Source: Pseudomonadota bacterium (lineage in GTDB: Bacteria; Bdellovibrionota; UBA1018; CAIMNF01). From it: DNA of 64,000 nucleotides. Both the position numbers and the translations under genes were made by a program. The stretch lies in the NCBI GenBank assembly GCA_027486675.1, contig JAIXOQ010000004.1, positions 1-64,000 of the forward strand, written 5' to 3'. Each line of letters opens with the position of its first letter. The stretch's first letter is position 1. The notes below the pieces were generated by a model. That model had not been told where the DNA came from. It made no database searches and saw only the letters and a program-made list of their open reading frames with translations. Positions 1 to 8,600 of this stretch are shown here, piece by piece.

Positions 1-141
1 AATGGAATCACGTATCTGAAGTTCAATTAAATCCAACAAAAGAAATGAGGGAATCACTCCAAAATGCCGAACAATCCGCTGCCTAAAAAGCACGCGACAT
101 CTTTCTTGAAAAATTCCGAAAGTAAGAAAGGTAGGTAGAAG
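1..141. other. Left edge, no confident gene
   Basis: I see no recognisable gene here. A 24-codon rightward reading frame (64-138) has an ATG but no clear ribosome binding site and no recognisable sequence, so I do not call it. The stretch belongs to the integrated element whose left end lies outside the window; no copy of the tRNA-Pro 3' end, which would mark the other attachment site, is visible. Confidence 0.5.
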
Positions 142-693
142 GTGGAGAAAGAAGAAGAAAAAACAAAACCAGCAATCCAAATCCCAATCCAAAACCCAAT
201 CCCAATCCAAAACCCAATCCCAATCCAAAACCCAATCCCAATCCAAAACCAAACCAAACCCCAATCCCAGAAACCAATCCATCAATCCCCAGAAAAAACA
301 GCAGAACCAGAAAAAGACCCCGAAATACAAAGAATCGGAATCAGCAGCAAAGCCAACGAAGCCATAAAAGAGTGCATGGAACGGGTGAACGATGGCTTCG
401 TAGGAGGAAGAGTCAATCGGAGCCAAATCGCGAACTGGATCCTAGAACAGGCCACAGAGCGAATCACAGAGTCGGACATCCGGGAAATCAGAGCAGAGCA
501 CTTCGACGAAGTAGCGGCCCTGGAAGGGCTCCTGAGGCAGGTAAAAGGGAACGGAGCGATGCCTGCCGAATTAAAAGCACTGCTACAGAAACAATTACAG
601 CCTTCTGACGGATTAAAACGATCGGGCAAAAAGCCCTTGCCAAATAACTCCATCACAGATGGAGTGAAGGAAGGGAAAGGTGATGGGCAATGA
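142..693 (+). CDS. Hypothetical protein with PIPIQN repeats and a helical domain
   Basis: The protein has 183 residues and starts with GTG. Residues about 14-37 are a run of proline/isoleucine/glutamine/asparagine repeats encoded by four 18-bp direct repeats. Residues about 65-150 look like a compact helical domain containing VNRSQIANWILEQ, which resembles ribbon-helix-helix or accessory DNA-binding proteins of mobile elements; this is only an impression. The stop overlaps the next start (ATGA), so it is the first visible gene of a four-gene operon ending in the recombinase. Its role in element maintenance or transfer is inferred from position alone. The start codon is uncertain because the upstream sequence is purine-rich throughout. 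Confidence 0.65.
   Translation: MEKEEEKTKPAIQIPIQNPIPIQNPIPIQNPIPIQNQTKPQSQKPIHQSPEKTAEPEKDPEIQRIGISSKANEAIKECMERVNDGFVGGRVNRSQIANWILEQATERITESDIREIRAEHFDEVAALEGLLRQVKGNGAMPAELKALLQKQLQPSDGLKRSGKKPLPNNSITDGVKEGKGDGQ
181..252 (+). repeat. Four tandem copies of an 18-bp repeat
   Basis: The unit atcccaatccaaaaccca occurs three times exactly and a fourth time with the last bases changed (181-198, 199-216, 217-234, 235-252). It lies inside the first coding region and each copy encodes six residues, so gain or loss of units would keep the frame. Confidence 0.95.
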
Positions 694-914
694 AACCAGA
701 AGAAATTCGTGCTTTGCGTCACCGCTTGAAGATGAGCCCTTTAGAATTCTCAGAGTTTCTGGCGATGTCCGGCTACAACAGCTTCAACAACCTTGAAATC
801 GGGTTCCGCAATCCAAACAAACTAGCGCTTAAACTACTCCGCTACATTAGCTCCCTTTCCCAAACCAAGGCTTTGACTTTTATTCAGGAGTTCAACCGCC
901 ATGGCGAAAAATAG
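690..914 (+). CDS. Small helix-turn-helix protein of the integrated element
   Basis: The protein has 74 residues. The N-terminal two thirds (MKPEEIRALRHRLKMS, then EFSEFLAMSGY and NNLEIGFRNP) has the spacing of an XRE/Cro-type helix-turn-helix, with the second helix around residues 20-28 and a recognition helix around 31-38. This suggests a repressor or excision/control protein. The ATG overlaps the TGA of the upstream gene, and the 3' end overlaps the next gene by 14 bases, so translation is probably coupled. Function is inferred from fold and from the recombinase two genes downstream. Confidence 0.65.
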   Translation: MKPEEIRALRHRLKMSPLEFSEFLAMSGYNSFNNLEIGFRNPNKLALKLLRYISSLSQTKALTFIQEFNRHGEK

Positions 915-1101
915 AAGAACACGATCCACAAACAGAAGCGCTAGGCTACGCAATCTTAAATCTGAACAAACGCCAGAAGACCCCGTCAGTTACCAAATGC
1001 GCAGAGCAAGGGTGTTAAAAGTTCTCACAGAGGCAGTTCAACAGATCCGTCGCCGAGGGCGTCCATCCAGTGAAAAAGAGGAGTTTCAAGATGCGGCATA
1101 A
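901..1101 (+). CDS. Small basic hypothetical protein
   Basis: The protein has 66 residues and is very rich in arginine and lysine, with no recognised domain. An AGGAG lies about 10 bases before the ATG. Its first 14 bases overlap the preceding gene and its last 11 bases overlap the recombinase start, so it is locked into the element operon. A nucleic-acid-binding accessory to the recombinase is possible but is only inferred from charge and position. Confidence 0.5.
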   Translation: MAKNRRTRSTNRSARLRNLKSEQTPEDPVSYQMRRARVLKVLTEAVQQIRRRGRPSSEKEEFQDAA

Positions 1102-2875
1102 GATCGGAGTTTACTTACGCGTTTCCACAGACGAACAAGCGCAGGTCATTGAAGGATCCTTAGACACCCAAAAACACAGGCTTCAGGGATTTGTGGATTC
1201 AAAAAATATGCAGGACCCAAACTGGGGTCAGATCATTTCGATCTATGCGGATGAAGGCCTGTCGGCAAAAGACATGCGCAGGCCTGCCCTACAAAAGATG
1301 CTGGCCGACATCCGCAAAGGGACGATCAATCTTATTTTGGTGACCGATCTTTCGCGCCTCTCGCGAAGCATCATGGACTTCTGTTTGCTGCTTGAGGCGC
1401 TTAAGAAAGCCAACGCAAAGTTTCTCTCGCTCAAAGAACAGTTCGATACCAGTACGCCCGCAGGCGAGATGATGGTCTTTAATATGATCAACCTCGCCCA
1501 GTTTGAGCGCAGGCAAACATCCGAACGGGTCGCCATGAACTTCCATGCGCGCGCAATGCGCGGCCTAAGAAACGGGGGAAGCTGCATTTTGGGCTTTGAT
1601 CGTGATCCAGAGCATCCCGGCAAATACATCATCAACCCAGTAGAGGCGGCACAGGTCCGCAGAATTTTTGAAATCTACAAAGAAGAGGGATCCTTAGCCA
1701 AAGCTAGAGACCGCATTAGCCTGGAAGGCATCAAACCAAAGCTTCGCGTGAACCGAAGCGACAAACACAATCTTGCCGGACGCTGGACCCTAAAGGTTCT
1801 TTCAACATTGCTTCGAACGATTGCCTACACCGGCAAGAGAGAGGTCAATGCAAAGTACAAAGACAAGGATCAGGACTCCCTGCGCCCATTCGAGAAATAC
1901 CAAGTGGTGAAGGCCTCCTGGCCAGCGATTGTTTCTGAAAATGACTTTGCTGAAGTTCAAGAGGTCCTCGATCATAATCTTGCCCGCGAACGCTCCAGGA
2001 TCACTTGCGGTGAACGCAGGTCCTTTCTTCTGACAGGGCTCGTTTATTGTTCTGACTGCGGAAGGCCCCTTACCGGTTCATCAGGCCACGGCGTGAGCCA
2101 AGTGCACCGCTACTATGTCCACCGCAATATTCCGGGTGAACCCACCACCTGTAGTATTCGTGGCGTTAACGCGGAAGAGTTAGAGACTAGGGTCTTAGAC
2201 CACATGGAGGAGGTCCTACTTCGCGATGGCTATCTTGATGGTCTGGAAGCCCGTCTTGAGATTGCCTATCGAAACAGTGGCGCTGACCTTGGGGTGCGCC
2301 TCTCAAGTACCGAGACCGAGATTCAACAGATCGACCGCGACATGCTTTCCACGATCCGACTCATGGATGAAATGAAGGATGAGGGCATGGAGCAAATGCT
2401 TAAGGCGACACTTAAGGACTTGAAGCACAAGAAAGACAAAGCAACTGCCGCAATGCGTGAATTGAAAGACCAGCAGTCCGCTGCCCAATCGGCACACGAA
2501 GACCGAATAGAAATCGAAGATCGCGCACGCGAGGTCAAAAAAATTCGCAGGAGGGCCAAGCCAGCAACGCTGAAACGGCTGCTTCGAAATCTGATTTCGG
2601 CAGTGACGATTAGTGAGGATGGTGCGCGGGTAGGATATTGGGGGGCCTCGGACAGGAAGTCCGGGGCGCTCGCCCACTCGATGGTGGGACTGCGCAAATT
2701 TGTGAAAGGGATGACTTTTGGAATTTCAGAAGCCAGCCTGCTTGGGGCTGGGAGTAAGGGTTTTTTTAGTGGGTCTATTGTGAAGAATGGTCGGGCTGGC
2801 GGGATTCGAACTCGCGACCCCCTGGTCCCAAACCAGGTGCGCTACCAACTGCGCTACAGCCCGACGAATGAATAA
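1091..2875 (+). CDS. Large serine recombinase with tRNA-antisense C-terminus
   Basis: This is a site-specific recombinase of the resolvase/invertase superfamily that would integrate and excise the element to its left. The catalytic serine lies in VYLRVSTDEQ near the N-terminus, followed by the resolvase domain (to about residue 150), a recombinase domain, a zinc-ribbon segment (YCSDCGRPL with a later TCSIRG) and a long helical, probably coiled-coil segment. I chose ATG 1091 because AGGAG sits seven bases upstream; the in-frame GTG at 1070 has nothing comparable. The last 29 or so codons are antisense to the adjacent tRNA-Pro gene (GGIRTRDPLVPN then YQLRYSP), so the true protein end is fixed by the attachment site rather than by an original stop. 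About 50 residues before that also lack recognisable homology. Confidence 0.9.
   Translation: MRHKIGVYLRVSTDEQAQVIEGSLDTQKHRLQGFVDSKNMQDPNWGQIISIYADEGLSAKDMRRPALQKMLADIRKGTINLILVTDLSRLSRSIMDFCLLLEALKKANAKFLSLKEQFDTSTPAGEMMVFNMINLAQFERRQTSERVAMNFHARAMRGLRNGGSCILGFDRDPEHPGKYIINPVEAAQVRRIFEIYKEEGSLAKARDRISLEGIKPKLRVNRSDKHNLAGRWTLKVLSTLLRTIAYTGKREVNAKYKDKDQDSLRPFEKYQVVKASWPAIVSENDFAEVQEVLDHNLARERSRITCGERRSFLLTGLVYCSDCGRPLTGSSGHGVSQVHRYYVHRNIPGEPTTCSIRGVNAEELETRVLDHMEEVLLRDGYLDGLEARLEIAYRNSGADLGVRLSSTETEIQQIDRDMLSTIRLMDEMKDEGMEQMLKATLKDLKHKKDKATAAMRELKDQQSAAQSAHEDRIEIEDRAREVKKIRRRAKPATLKRLLRNLISAVTISEDGARVGYWGASDRKSGALAHSMVGLRKFVKGMTFGISEASLLGAGSKGFFSGSIVKNGRAGGIRTRDPLVPNQVRYQLRYSPTNE
2788..2863 (-). 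tRNA. tRNA-Pro (UGG)
   Basis: Read on the minus strand, 76 bases fold as a cloverleaf: acceptor stem CGGGCTG with CAGCCCG, D-arm GCGCAGTTGGTAGCGC, anticodon stem CCTGG/CCAGG around loop TTTGGGA with anticodon TGG at 2828-2830, and T-arm with GTTCGAATC. The discriminator is A and the CCA end is encoded at 2788-2790. The recombinase reading frame crosses it antisense. The gene follows the FecR-like gene at 2877-3569 by 13 bases and could share its transcript. Confidence 0.96.
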
Positions 2876-2876
2876 G

Positions 2877-3569
2877 TTACCGGCTCAGTGGGCTTTTAAT
2901 CCACCGCTTTCTGCGTGCTTCATCCAAAGTTTTTAAATAATCCCCCGCTTGGACGCCCTTGCGCTGCGACTCCACGAACTTCCGAAAGGGCGGATCTAAG
3001 GCAATGAGCTTCGTCGTAAGGGATGCCGTCATCGGCAAAAGATTTCCCCGCTTCAAAGAAGATTCGTCAAAAGGCTTAGAAATCCCGCCTTGATCAGGCA
3101 AAACATCAATGCCCTCTAAGCGGGCCTGCACCCACACAGGACCCTTCTCAATCACCCACGCACCATGCGGCGAGCGGACAAACACACCATTCATCCCTTG
3201 GGGCTCGATGAAGGCAAAACCCTTCTCTACAAAAATCGTATAAGGGTTCTCGGTCACCTCCCAAACAGACTTTGCAACCCGGACTGAACCTCCACCCGGA
3301 ATCACGACTAAGGTCGTGGGACCTAGAAGCAGGCTCACTCGACCCCGACTGGGAACTCGGAGGCTTTCCCCGAAATCTAAGAAATCCCCCTCGACGCGTG
3401 AAACAGGCGGAGCACTGTGTTCTCGGTAAGCAATGACTGTGCTGATCTTCTCTAACTTAAGCATATAGGGGCGAAACACGGCCTCCTCACCCACGCCCTC
3501 AGCACGCCCTTTGTCAAAAGCAGTTTCTGCGTGCGAAATCATCATCAGCAGTACCGCAAAAATCGCCAT
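2877..3569 (-). CDS. Secreted FecR-like beta protein
   Basis: The protein has 230 residues. The N-terminus (MAIFAVLLMMISHAETAF) looks like a short signal peptide. The middle is strand-rich with FecR-like patterns (VEGDFLDFGESLRVPSRGRVSL, then a pair of strands ending EKGFAFIEPQ and SPHGAWVIEKG), as seen in periplasmic FecR domains that sense or bind ligands. No TonB-dependent receptor or sigma factor lies beside it, so a sensing role is not supported by context. It is divergent from the small gene at 3590 with only 20 bases between, so their promoters must overlap. Confidence 0.6.
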   Translation of the reverse strand: MAIFAVLLMMISHAETAFDKGRAEGVGEEAVFRPYMLKLEKISTVIAYREHSAPPVSRVEGDFLDFGESLRVPSRGRVSLLLGPTTLVVIPGGGSVRVAKSVWEVTENPYTIFVEKGFAFIEPQGMNGVFVRSPHGAWVIEKGPVWVQARLEGIDVLPDQGGISKPFDESSLKRGNLLPMTASLTTKLIALDPPFRKFVESQRKGVQAGDYLKTLDEARRKRWIKSPLSR

Positions 3570-3589
3570 TCCCGTATCCTTCCCCTTAT

Positions 3590-3811
3590 ATGGAGCCAGA
3601 CTTCAATCGTGAAAAGTATCTATCCGTTGCTCGCACTGATGGGCTCGATGCAGCCGTAACCCAGTTGCATCAAGACCTCTGGGAATTAGAATACCAGTGC
3701 TTTGAGAATCCGACTGGATTCAACCCGTCCCAATGGAAAGTTCTAAACCACATGCGCATTTTTTCGCGCGAGATGTGGGACCTAAAACTTAAACCTCAGA
3801 GCGAATGGTAA
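3590..3811 (+). CDS. Small conserved-looking hypothetical protein
   Basis: The protein has 73 residues, no signal peptide, and no domain I recognise. The aromatic, acidic composition (LWELEYQCFENPTGF, then WKVLNHMRIFSREMWDLKLK) looks like a real small soluble helical protein. There is no ribosome binding site before the ATG, so it may be translated from a leaderless transcript. Its 3' end overlaps the convergent RDD gene by 23 bases. Confidence 0.55.
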   Translation: MEPDFNREKYLSVARTDGLDAAVTQLHQDLWELEYQCFENPTGFNPSQWKVLNHMRIFSREMWDLKLKPQSEW

Positions 3812-4262
3812 TCGTCCCTGCCATTAAGTCGTGCAGTGCCTGTCTTTTCGGATGAAAGTAAGCCATCAAAAATCCACAGCCTAATACCGCATAGGACACC
3901 AGGTAGCCTGCGGTTCGAATCAAGCTCGCCCTCTGCGTGAGCGGGTCTCCATTTAACATCACGATCTCGATCTTCATCCACTTCTTACCCAAACTTTGTC
4001 CCCAATGAAACTGCGGCCAGACATAGTACACATACCCAAGCGCCAAAGTGCTTAAGCCATCGATCGCAATGTTCAGGTAAGGATGGAACGCGCTGTTCAT
4101 GGGTCCCGAAATCAGGCCAAGCGCCTTAAATAATGCAAATGCGATCCCCAAAACTGCGTACCCCACCACAATGCCGAGCGCATTGAAGATCGAGAAGTCA
4201 ATGATGTGCGCTAAAGCTCTTCGGCTAGAGGGGGCATATTCTGCGATCGTGGGTTCTGCCAT
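3789..4262 (-). CDS. RDD-family membrane protein
   Basis: The protein has 157 residues. It shows the three features of the RDD family: SRRALAHIIDF in the first helix, GQSLGKKWMKIEIV plus RASLIRT in the middle, and RQALHDLMAGTI at the end, with three to four hydrophobic helices. Members are inner-membrane proteins; a few have been linked to ion exchange, but no substrate can be named. Its start lies 52 bases inside the end of the upstream EamA gene, so the two are probably coupled. Confidence 0.85.
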   Translation of the reverse strand: MAEPTIAEYAPSSRRALAHIIDFSIFNALGIVVGYAVLGIAFALFKALGLISGPMNSAFHPYLNIAIDGLSTLALGYVYYVWPQFHWGQSLGKKWMKIEIVMLNGDPLTQRASLIRTAGYLVSYAVLGCGFLMAYFHPKRQALHDLMAGTITIRSEV

Positions 4263-5122
4263 AGAGCTAAAGATAAGCCTGAAAAAATAGTCAGAACAGC
4301 AAGAAGCATCCTTAACGTGGGTTCTTCATGAATAACAACCCAACCAAAGAGAATCGAAATCACAGGCTGCAGGTAAATAAAGAGCGCCACAGAGGAAGAG
4401 TGAACGCGAGCCAGGGCCCAGGAATTGAGGAAATAGGTGATCACTGTTGCCGCGATCACATTATAGAGCATCGCAAAGACTTCCGTCTGAGTGGGACTAC
4501 GCGCAACACCCGATAGAAAGTCCGGCACCGCTGCAAAGGTCAAAAGAACCGCTCCGAACAAGAACATCCAAGAGGTGACCCAAAACGTGGAATGCTTCTT
4601 CAGAAAATCACGGCTCAGAATAAAAAAGAGCGCAAGAGAAAGACAATTGAGCAGCGTGAAGATATCCCCTTTAAAAGTGTCGCTCGTGAGTGAAAAGTCC
4701 TCGATCCGGCGAAGCACCAATACCCCACCAAAAGCGACGACGACTCCCAAAACCTTAAGCCTCGAAAAAACTTCTTTTCCAGCCAGGAGTGCGATCACAA
4801 GCGTCACGATCGGGGTCATGGTGTTTAAGATCGAACTGTTCGCAGGCGTCGTGTAATGCAGCCCTAAAAGAAAGAAAGCCTGATTGAGCGCTACACCGAA
4901 AAAACCAAACAAAAGGCAGGTGCGTAAGAATCGAGCGTCAAGAGTTCGACGATTTTTTGGGACGACCAGGGGCGTCACGATAAACATCACAATTGCGGCA
5001 CACCACATGCGAAGCGCCCCCCAATAAAGGGGGGGTAGGTAGTCTAGGATCACTTTGGACGCAACGTAGTTGAGCCCAAAGAGGACTTGAACCACCAAGA
5101 GAGCGAGCACCGCAGGCGACAT
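4211..5122 (-). CDS. EamA (DMT) family transporter
   Basis: The protein has 303 residues and about ten hydrophobic segments arranged as two EamA repeats, beginning LVVQVLFGLNYVASKVI and continuing with GVALNQAFFLLGLHYTTPAN, a hallmark region of drug/metabolite transporters. It should be an inner-membrane exporter or permease of small metabolites; the substrate cannot be read from sequence. The downstream RDD gene overlaps its 3' end. Confidence 0.88.
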   Translation of the reverse strand: MSPAVLALLVVQVLFGLNYVASKVILDYLPPLYWGALRMWCAAIVMFIVTPLVVPKNRRTLDARFLRTCLLFGFFGVALNQAFFLLGLHYTTPANSSILNTMTPIVTLVIALLAGKEVFSRLKVLGVVVAFGGVLVLRRIEDFSLTSDTFKGDIFTLLNCLSLALFFILSRDFLKKHSTFWVTSWMFLFGAVLLTFAAVPDFLSGVARSPTQTEVFAMLYNVIAATVITYFLNSWALARVHSSSVALFIYLQPVISILFGWVVIHEEPTLRMLLAVLTIFSGLSLALWQNPRSQNMPPLAEEL

Positions 5123-5218
5123 AGGAATTAGTTTCCATGAAACTCAGCGTCAGAGCAAAGACAACTCTTTCAGAGCATCAAGTTCCCAACCGTGTCCTCC
5201 GATACACAGGAGAGGCCT

Positions 5219-5992
5219 ATGCAGACCGCGTCGAGAACTGACCGCATCCGAAACCTACCCGCTTTTCCAAAAGTGTCGCTCGACCTTTATAAAAAACTGC
5301 AGTCTCCCCATTCCACATTATCTGAAGTTTCAAGCCTACTTTCGACCGATCCCGCATTAACCGCTCGGGTCCTTAAACTTGCAAACTCAGGCTACTACTC
5401 TATCCCTGGCGGCTGCAGCGATGTCCGTAAGGCTTTTGAATATCTAGGCCTAACCACCATAGGACAAATCGTTATTACGTCCTCGATCCGAGGCGTGTTC
5501 CACCCCGATGCGGCCCATTCCTCCTTTCATCAAGATTTTTGGCAATCGAGCCTATCGATCGCAGTCGCTGCCGAGTGCATTGCACGCGATCAGGATGTCT
5601 TAGATGCTGCAGAAGCGTTTACTCAAGGGATGCTGAGCGACCTAGGGAAGTTGGTTTGGCTCGCGATTGACCCACCCACTTTCAATCACATTCTTTCTAT
5701 CGCGGAGACACGGCTTTTATCCTTCCACGATGCCTGTCTTGATCTTCATGTCGCCACACCTGAAGTGCTGAAACTAGAACTGCTATCCGGCTGGAAACTT
5801 CCGGAAGGCATGTTAACGCCCACTGCTGGTTTTTCAAAAATCTTGGATCTTGCACGCCTCTTCGTAAAAGATTTCCGTCCTGGAGTTGCAGGCGACTTCG
5901 ACCCAGGAACGAAAGATGCCCCAGAAAAACCTCGATGGTTTGAGGCGTACTTAACTCAGGTCGAAAAAGCGAGGTCATACATCAATGGCTAA
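5219..5992 (+). CDS. HDOD-domain signalling protein
   Basis: The protein has 257 residues. It carries an HDOD domain (LPAFPKVSLDLYKKLQ, LLSTDPALTARVLKLANSGYY, AFEYLGLTTIGQIVI, QGMLSDLGKLV), a catalytically dead relative of HD phosphohydrolases used as a signalling or scaffold module. ATG 5219 is preferred because AGGAG lies six bases before it; an upstream in-frame GTG (5192) has no binding site. The gene overlaps the histidine kinase start by 8 bases and opens a five-gene signalling operon, so it probably feeds into that kinase. Confidence 0.88.
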   Translation: MQTASRTDRIRNLPAFPKVSLDLYKKLQSPHSTLSEVSSLLSTDPALTARVLKLANSGYYSIPGGCSDVRKAFEYLGLTTIGQIVITSSIRGVFHPDAAHSSFHQDFWQSSLSIAVAAECIARDQDVLDAAEAFTQGMLSDLGKLVWLAIDPPTFNHILSIAETRLLSFHDACLDLHVATPEVLKLELLSGWKLPEGMLTPTAGFSKILDLARLFVKDFRPGVAGDFDPGTKDAPEKPRWFEAYLTQVEKARSYING

Positions 5993-7109
5993 ACCTCTAC
6001 GCGCATTAAAAAGTGCTGTTGATGTACGCCCCGAAATCCTCTTCAATTGGAACGAGATTTCTTTGCCTATGCTTCTTGTTTCTCAAGACGAAACCATTCA
6101 AGGAAACCTAGCATTTGCCGAAAGGTTCACATCAGGTGCGATTGAGATCGCACGAAAAGATTCAAAAGTTATTCCGCTACCTGGCCGCAACCACACATTG
6201 ACGTCCCAGGTGCTTGCGCAATTTGGGTTTCACGAGCAAGTGGAACTCAAATCGCGTGAAGCCTCTTTCCTAGTCGATCTTGAAATCGTCAAAGCACCAA
6301 CTGAAATTGGAAAAGCTTTGATCGTTGTTCGGGATTCACGTGAAAAAACTGAGCTCGAAGAGGATTTAGCAGACGCCCATCTCGAGGTCGCTCGTTTGCA
6401 TCAAACCATGGTCCACAATGCGAAACTCACAGCACTCGGCGAACTTTCCGCGGGTCTAGCCCATGAACTCAATCAACCCCTTCAAGCAATCCTTGGCTAC
6501 GCTGAGGAACTAAAATCTGGACAACTCACAAAAGATACCGAGTCTGAGTTTTTAGATGACTTAGCTCAGGCTGCACGCACGATGGCTGACATTGTCCGTA
6601 CTTTCCGATCCTTTGCTCGCGACGCTCGTGAAGAAACAACGGACGTGTCTTTAGGTGAAGTGATCCGACAAGCCATGAAGCTCACAAGACAAAGCCTTTT
6701 AGTATCCAATACGGATTTAGAGATTACACCAACGACGCAGGAGTTCTTCTTTAAGGGAAATGCAAGTCAGATGATCGAGGTCCTCGTGAACTTCATCAAC
6801 AATGCGAAGGACGCCATAGGTGCAACCCCTGAAAAGCGTGGGCGGATTCGAATCACACAGGGCCTCACCCCCACCAATGAAACCTGCTTAGACATTGAGG
6901 ACAACGGGTCAGGGATACCAGAGGAAATTAGAGAAAGAATTTTTGATCCATTCTTCACAACTAAGGGCCCGGACCAAGGCACAGGCTTAGGGCTCAGCAT
7001 CGTGCACAAGATCTGCACTCAATTTCACATTCGCATTGAACTTCACACTGAGCTGAAAACAGGAACACGTTTTCGGCTGATCTTCCCGAAACAAAAGGAG
7101 CAAACATGA
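5985..7109 (+). CDS. Soluble sensor histidine kinase (NtrB/DctB-like core)
   Basis: The protein has 374 residues and no membrane segment. Residues 1-125 form a poorly conserved, PAS-like input region, followed by a short coiled coil and the HisKA domain with phospho-accepting His160 in [16 protein letters not shown]. The HATPase domain shows the N box ([11 protein letters not shown]), G1 (DNGSGIPEE), F box (FDPFFTTK) and G2 (GTGLGLSIV). It is expected to phosphorylate the response regulator encoded immediately downstream, with which it overlaps by four bases. Lack of transmembrane helices means the signal is cytoplasmic, plausibly delivered by the upstream HDOD protein. Confidence 0.92.
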   Translation: MAKPLRALKSAVDVRPEILFNWNEISLPMLLVSQDETIQGNLAFAERFTSGAIEIARKDSKVIPLPGRNHTLTSQVLAQFGFHEQVELKSREASFLVDLEIVKAPTEIGKALIVVRDSREKTELEEDLADAHLEVARLHQTMVHNAKLTALGELSAGLAHELNQPLQAILGYAEELKSGQLTKDTESEFLDDLAQAARTMADIVRTFRSFARDAREETTDVSLGEVIRQAMKLTRQSLLVSNTDLEITPTTQEFFFKGNASQMIEVLVNFINNAKDAIGATPEKRGRIRITQGLTPTNETCLDIEDNGSGIPEEIRERIFDPFFTTKGPDQGTGLGLSIVHKICTQFHIRIELHTELKTGTRFRLIFPKQKEQT

Positions 7110-8590
7110 GCACCAATCCATATAAAGTCATGATCGTCGATGATGAAGAGTCTATCCGAAAGACTCTAAAAAGTCGGCTAGAGCGCGAAGGACATAACGT
7201 CATCGTCGCTACCTCTGCCGAGGAAGCAGAGACTCTGCTCTCGAGGGAGCGCAATATTTCTGTCGTGATCACGGACGTGCGAATGCCGGGCAAGGATGGG
7301 GTAACACTCCTTTCTGAGCAAAAGCCTCTCCACCCGGAGAAAAAATTTATTATCATGACTGGCCACGGTGAGAAGTCCACAGCGGTGACTGCACTCAAAA
7401 ATGGTGCCTCTGACTATTTAGAAAAGCCTTTTGAAATGGATGAGATCCTCCACTCTTTAAAACGGGCGCAATACGAGTACGACTTAGAAAGAAAACAGGA
7501 GAATCAGGTTCAAACCCTAAAGGAACGGGCAACTCGCGCAGAAGCGCTCGCCGTGCAAGACACTTGGGTCCAGCCCAGTTCCTTAGCCATGAAGTCCGTC
7601 TTAGATTGGCTGTCGGTCTTAAAACGCGAGTCTATGAAGAATGACGCACCCGAACCTACAGTCCTGGTCTCCGGGCACACAGGCACGGGAAAAGAAGGCA
7701 TTGCCCAGTTGATCCATAGGCAATCGCGCCGTGGAAACGGCGCCTTAGTCACCGTGAATTGTGCGAATTTCACCACAGCTCAGGCATTAGAATCAGAACT
7801 TTTTGGTCACGAGCGAGGCGCCTTTTCTGGGGCGGCATCCATGAAGCGAGGCCTAGTCGAGCTTGCAGACCGGGGCACGCTTTTCTTAGATGAAGTGAGC
7901 AATATGGACACAAGCGTGCAGGCTCAGGTTGTGCGGCTCTTAAAAGATGGAGTCATACGACGTGTGGGCGGAACTGAGGACATCCAAGTCGACGTGCGCG
8001 TGATCTCAGCAACCCCTGTTGACCTGGAAAGTATCGCGAACGAGGGTACTTTCCGCTCAGACCTTGCGAGTGCTCTGGCAGGGGTCCACATTGAGATGCC
8101 AGAACTCAAGCAACGGCGAGAAGACATCGTACTCCTTGCGAAAACCTTTGCTGAAAAAGCATTTAGGGCGCGGGGAAAACCCTTTGTCGGGTTCACCCTA
8201 GATGCGGAGACCGCTCTAGAGACCTATGACTGGCCGGGAAATGTGCGCGAACTTCAGAACGTCATGGATCGAACGGCATTGTGCTTTGAAGGAACGACTG
8301 CAGTAGAGGCACACCAAATTATTGGTCTCCGGTTTAGAAATCCAGCTCCTTTGCGGGCGATCTCCTCTTCTGAGGTTTCGGTGAGTTTTGAGGTTGGACC
8401 TGAAGGATTCACGGCTTTAAAGAAGCGCTTCTCAGACGAATTCGAGCGTCAATTCATCCTAAGATCGCTCGACCGCCACGGGGGAAATGTCAGCGCAGCT
8501 TCGAAAGAGGCCCTCGTCGATCGGAGTAATTTTCTCAGGTTAATGCGTCGTCACGTAATTCGGTCTGCACAATATCGAAAGGCTGCGTAA
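7106..8590 (+). CDS. Sigma54-type response regulator with GAFSGA loop
   Basis: The protein has 494 residues in NtrC order: receiver (acid pocket D12/D13, phospho-acceptor D57, KP near residue 110), AAA+ domain and a Fis-type helix-turn-helix at the end. The Walker A box at 190-197 reads GHTGTGKE and Walker B reads LFLDEV. The loop that contacts sigma54 is GAFSGA at 238-243 rather than GAFTGA, so Ser241 replaces the threonine. Serine keeps the hydroxyl, so sigma54 activation may persist, but this needs testing. It pairs with the upstream kinase. No obvious -24/-12 promoter was found next to the operon. Confidence 0.9.
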   Translation: MSTNPYKVMIVDDEESIRKTLKSRLEREGHNVIVATSAEEAETLLSRERNISVVITDVRMPGKDGVTLLSEQKPLHPEKKFIIMTGHGEKSTAVTALKNGASDYLEKPFEMDEILHSLKRAQYEYDLERKQENQVQTLKERATRAEALAVQDTWVQPSSLAMKSVLDWLSVLKRESMKNDAPEPTVLVSGHTGTGKEGIAQLIHRQSRRGNGALVTVNCANFTTAQALESELFGHERGAFSGAASMKRGLVELADRGTLFLDEVSNMDTSVQAQVVRLLKDGVIRRVGGTEDIQVDVRVISATPVDLESIANEGTFRSDLASALAGVHIEMPELKQRREDIVLLAKTFAEKAFRARGKPFVGFTLDAETALETYDWPGNVRELQNVMDRTALCFEGTTAVEAHQIIGLRFRNPAPLRAISSSEVSVSFEVGPEGFTALKKRFSDEFERQFILRSLDRHGGNVSAASKEALVDRSNFLRLMRRHVIRSAQYRKAA

Positions 8591-8600
8591 AATATGAGAC

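Larger units (their letters stand above)
1..2790. mobile_element. Right end of an integrated element at tRNA-Pro
   Basis: Four overlapping rightward genes end in a large serine recombinase that abuts the 3' (CCA) end of a tRNA-Pro gene on the other strand. Integration at the 3' end of a tRNA gene is a well known arrangement. The left boundary is not in the window, so the size and cargo are unknown. Confidence 0.7.

Noticed and set aside
181-252. Possible CRISPR array
   Set aside because: The 18-bp units are directly adjacent with no spacers and lie inside a coding frame.
54-277. Two leftward frames over the 18-bp repeats
   Set aside because: They are shadows of the repeat array, made of Gly/Phe/Ile/Leu runs, with no start signal.
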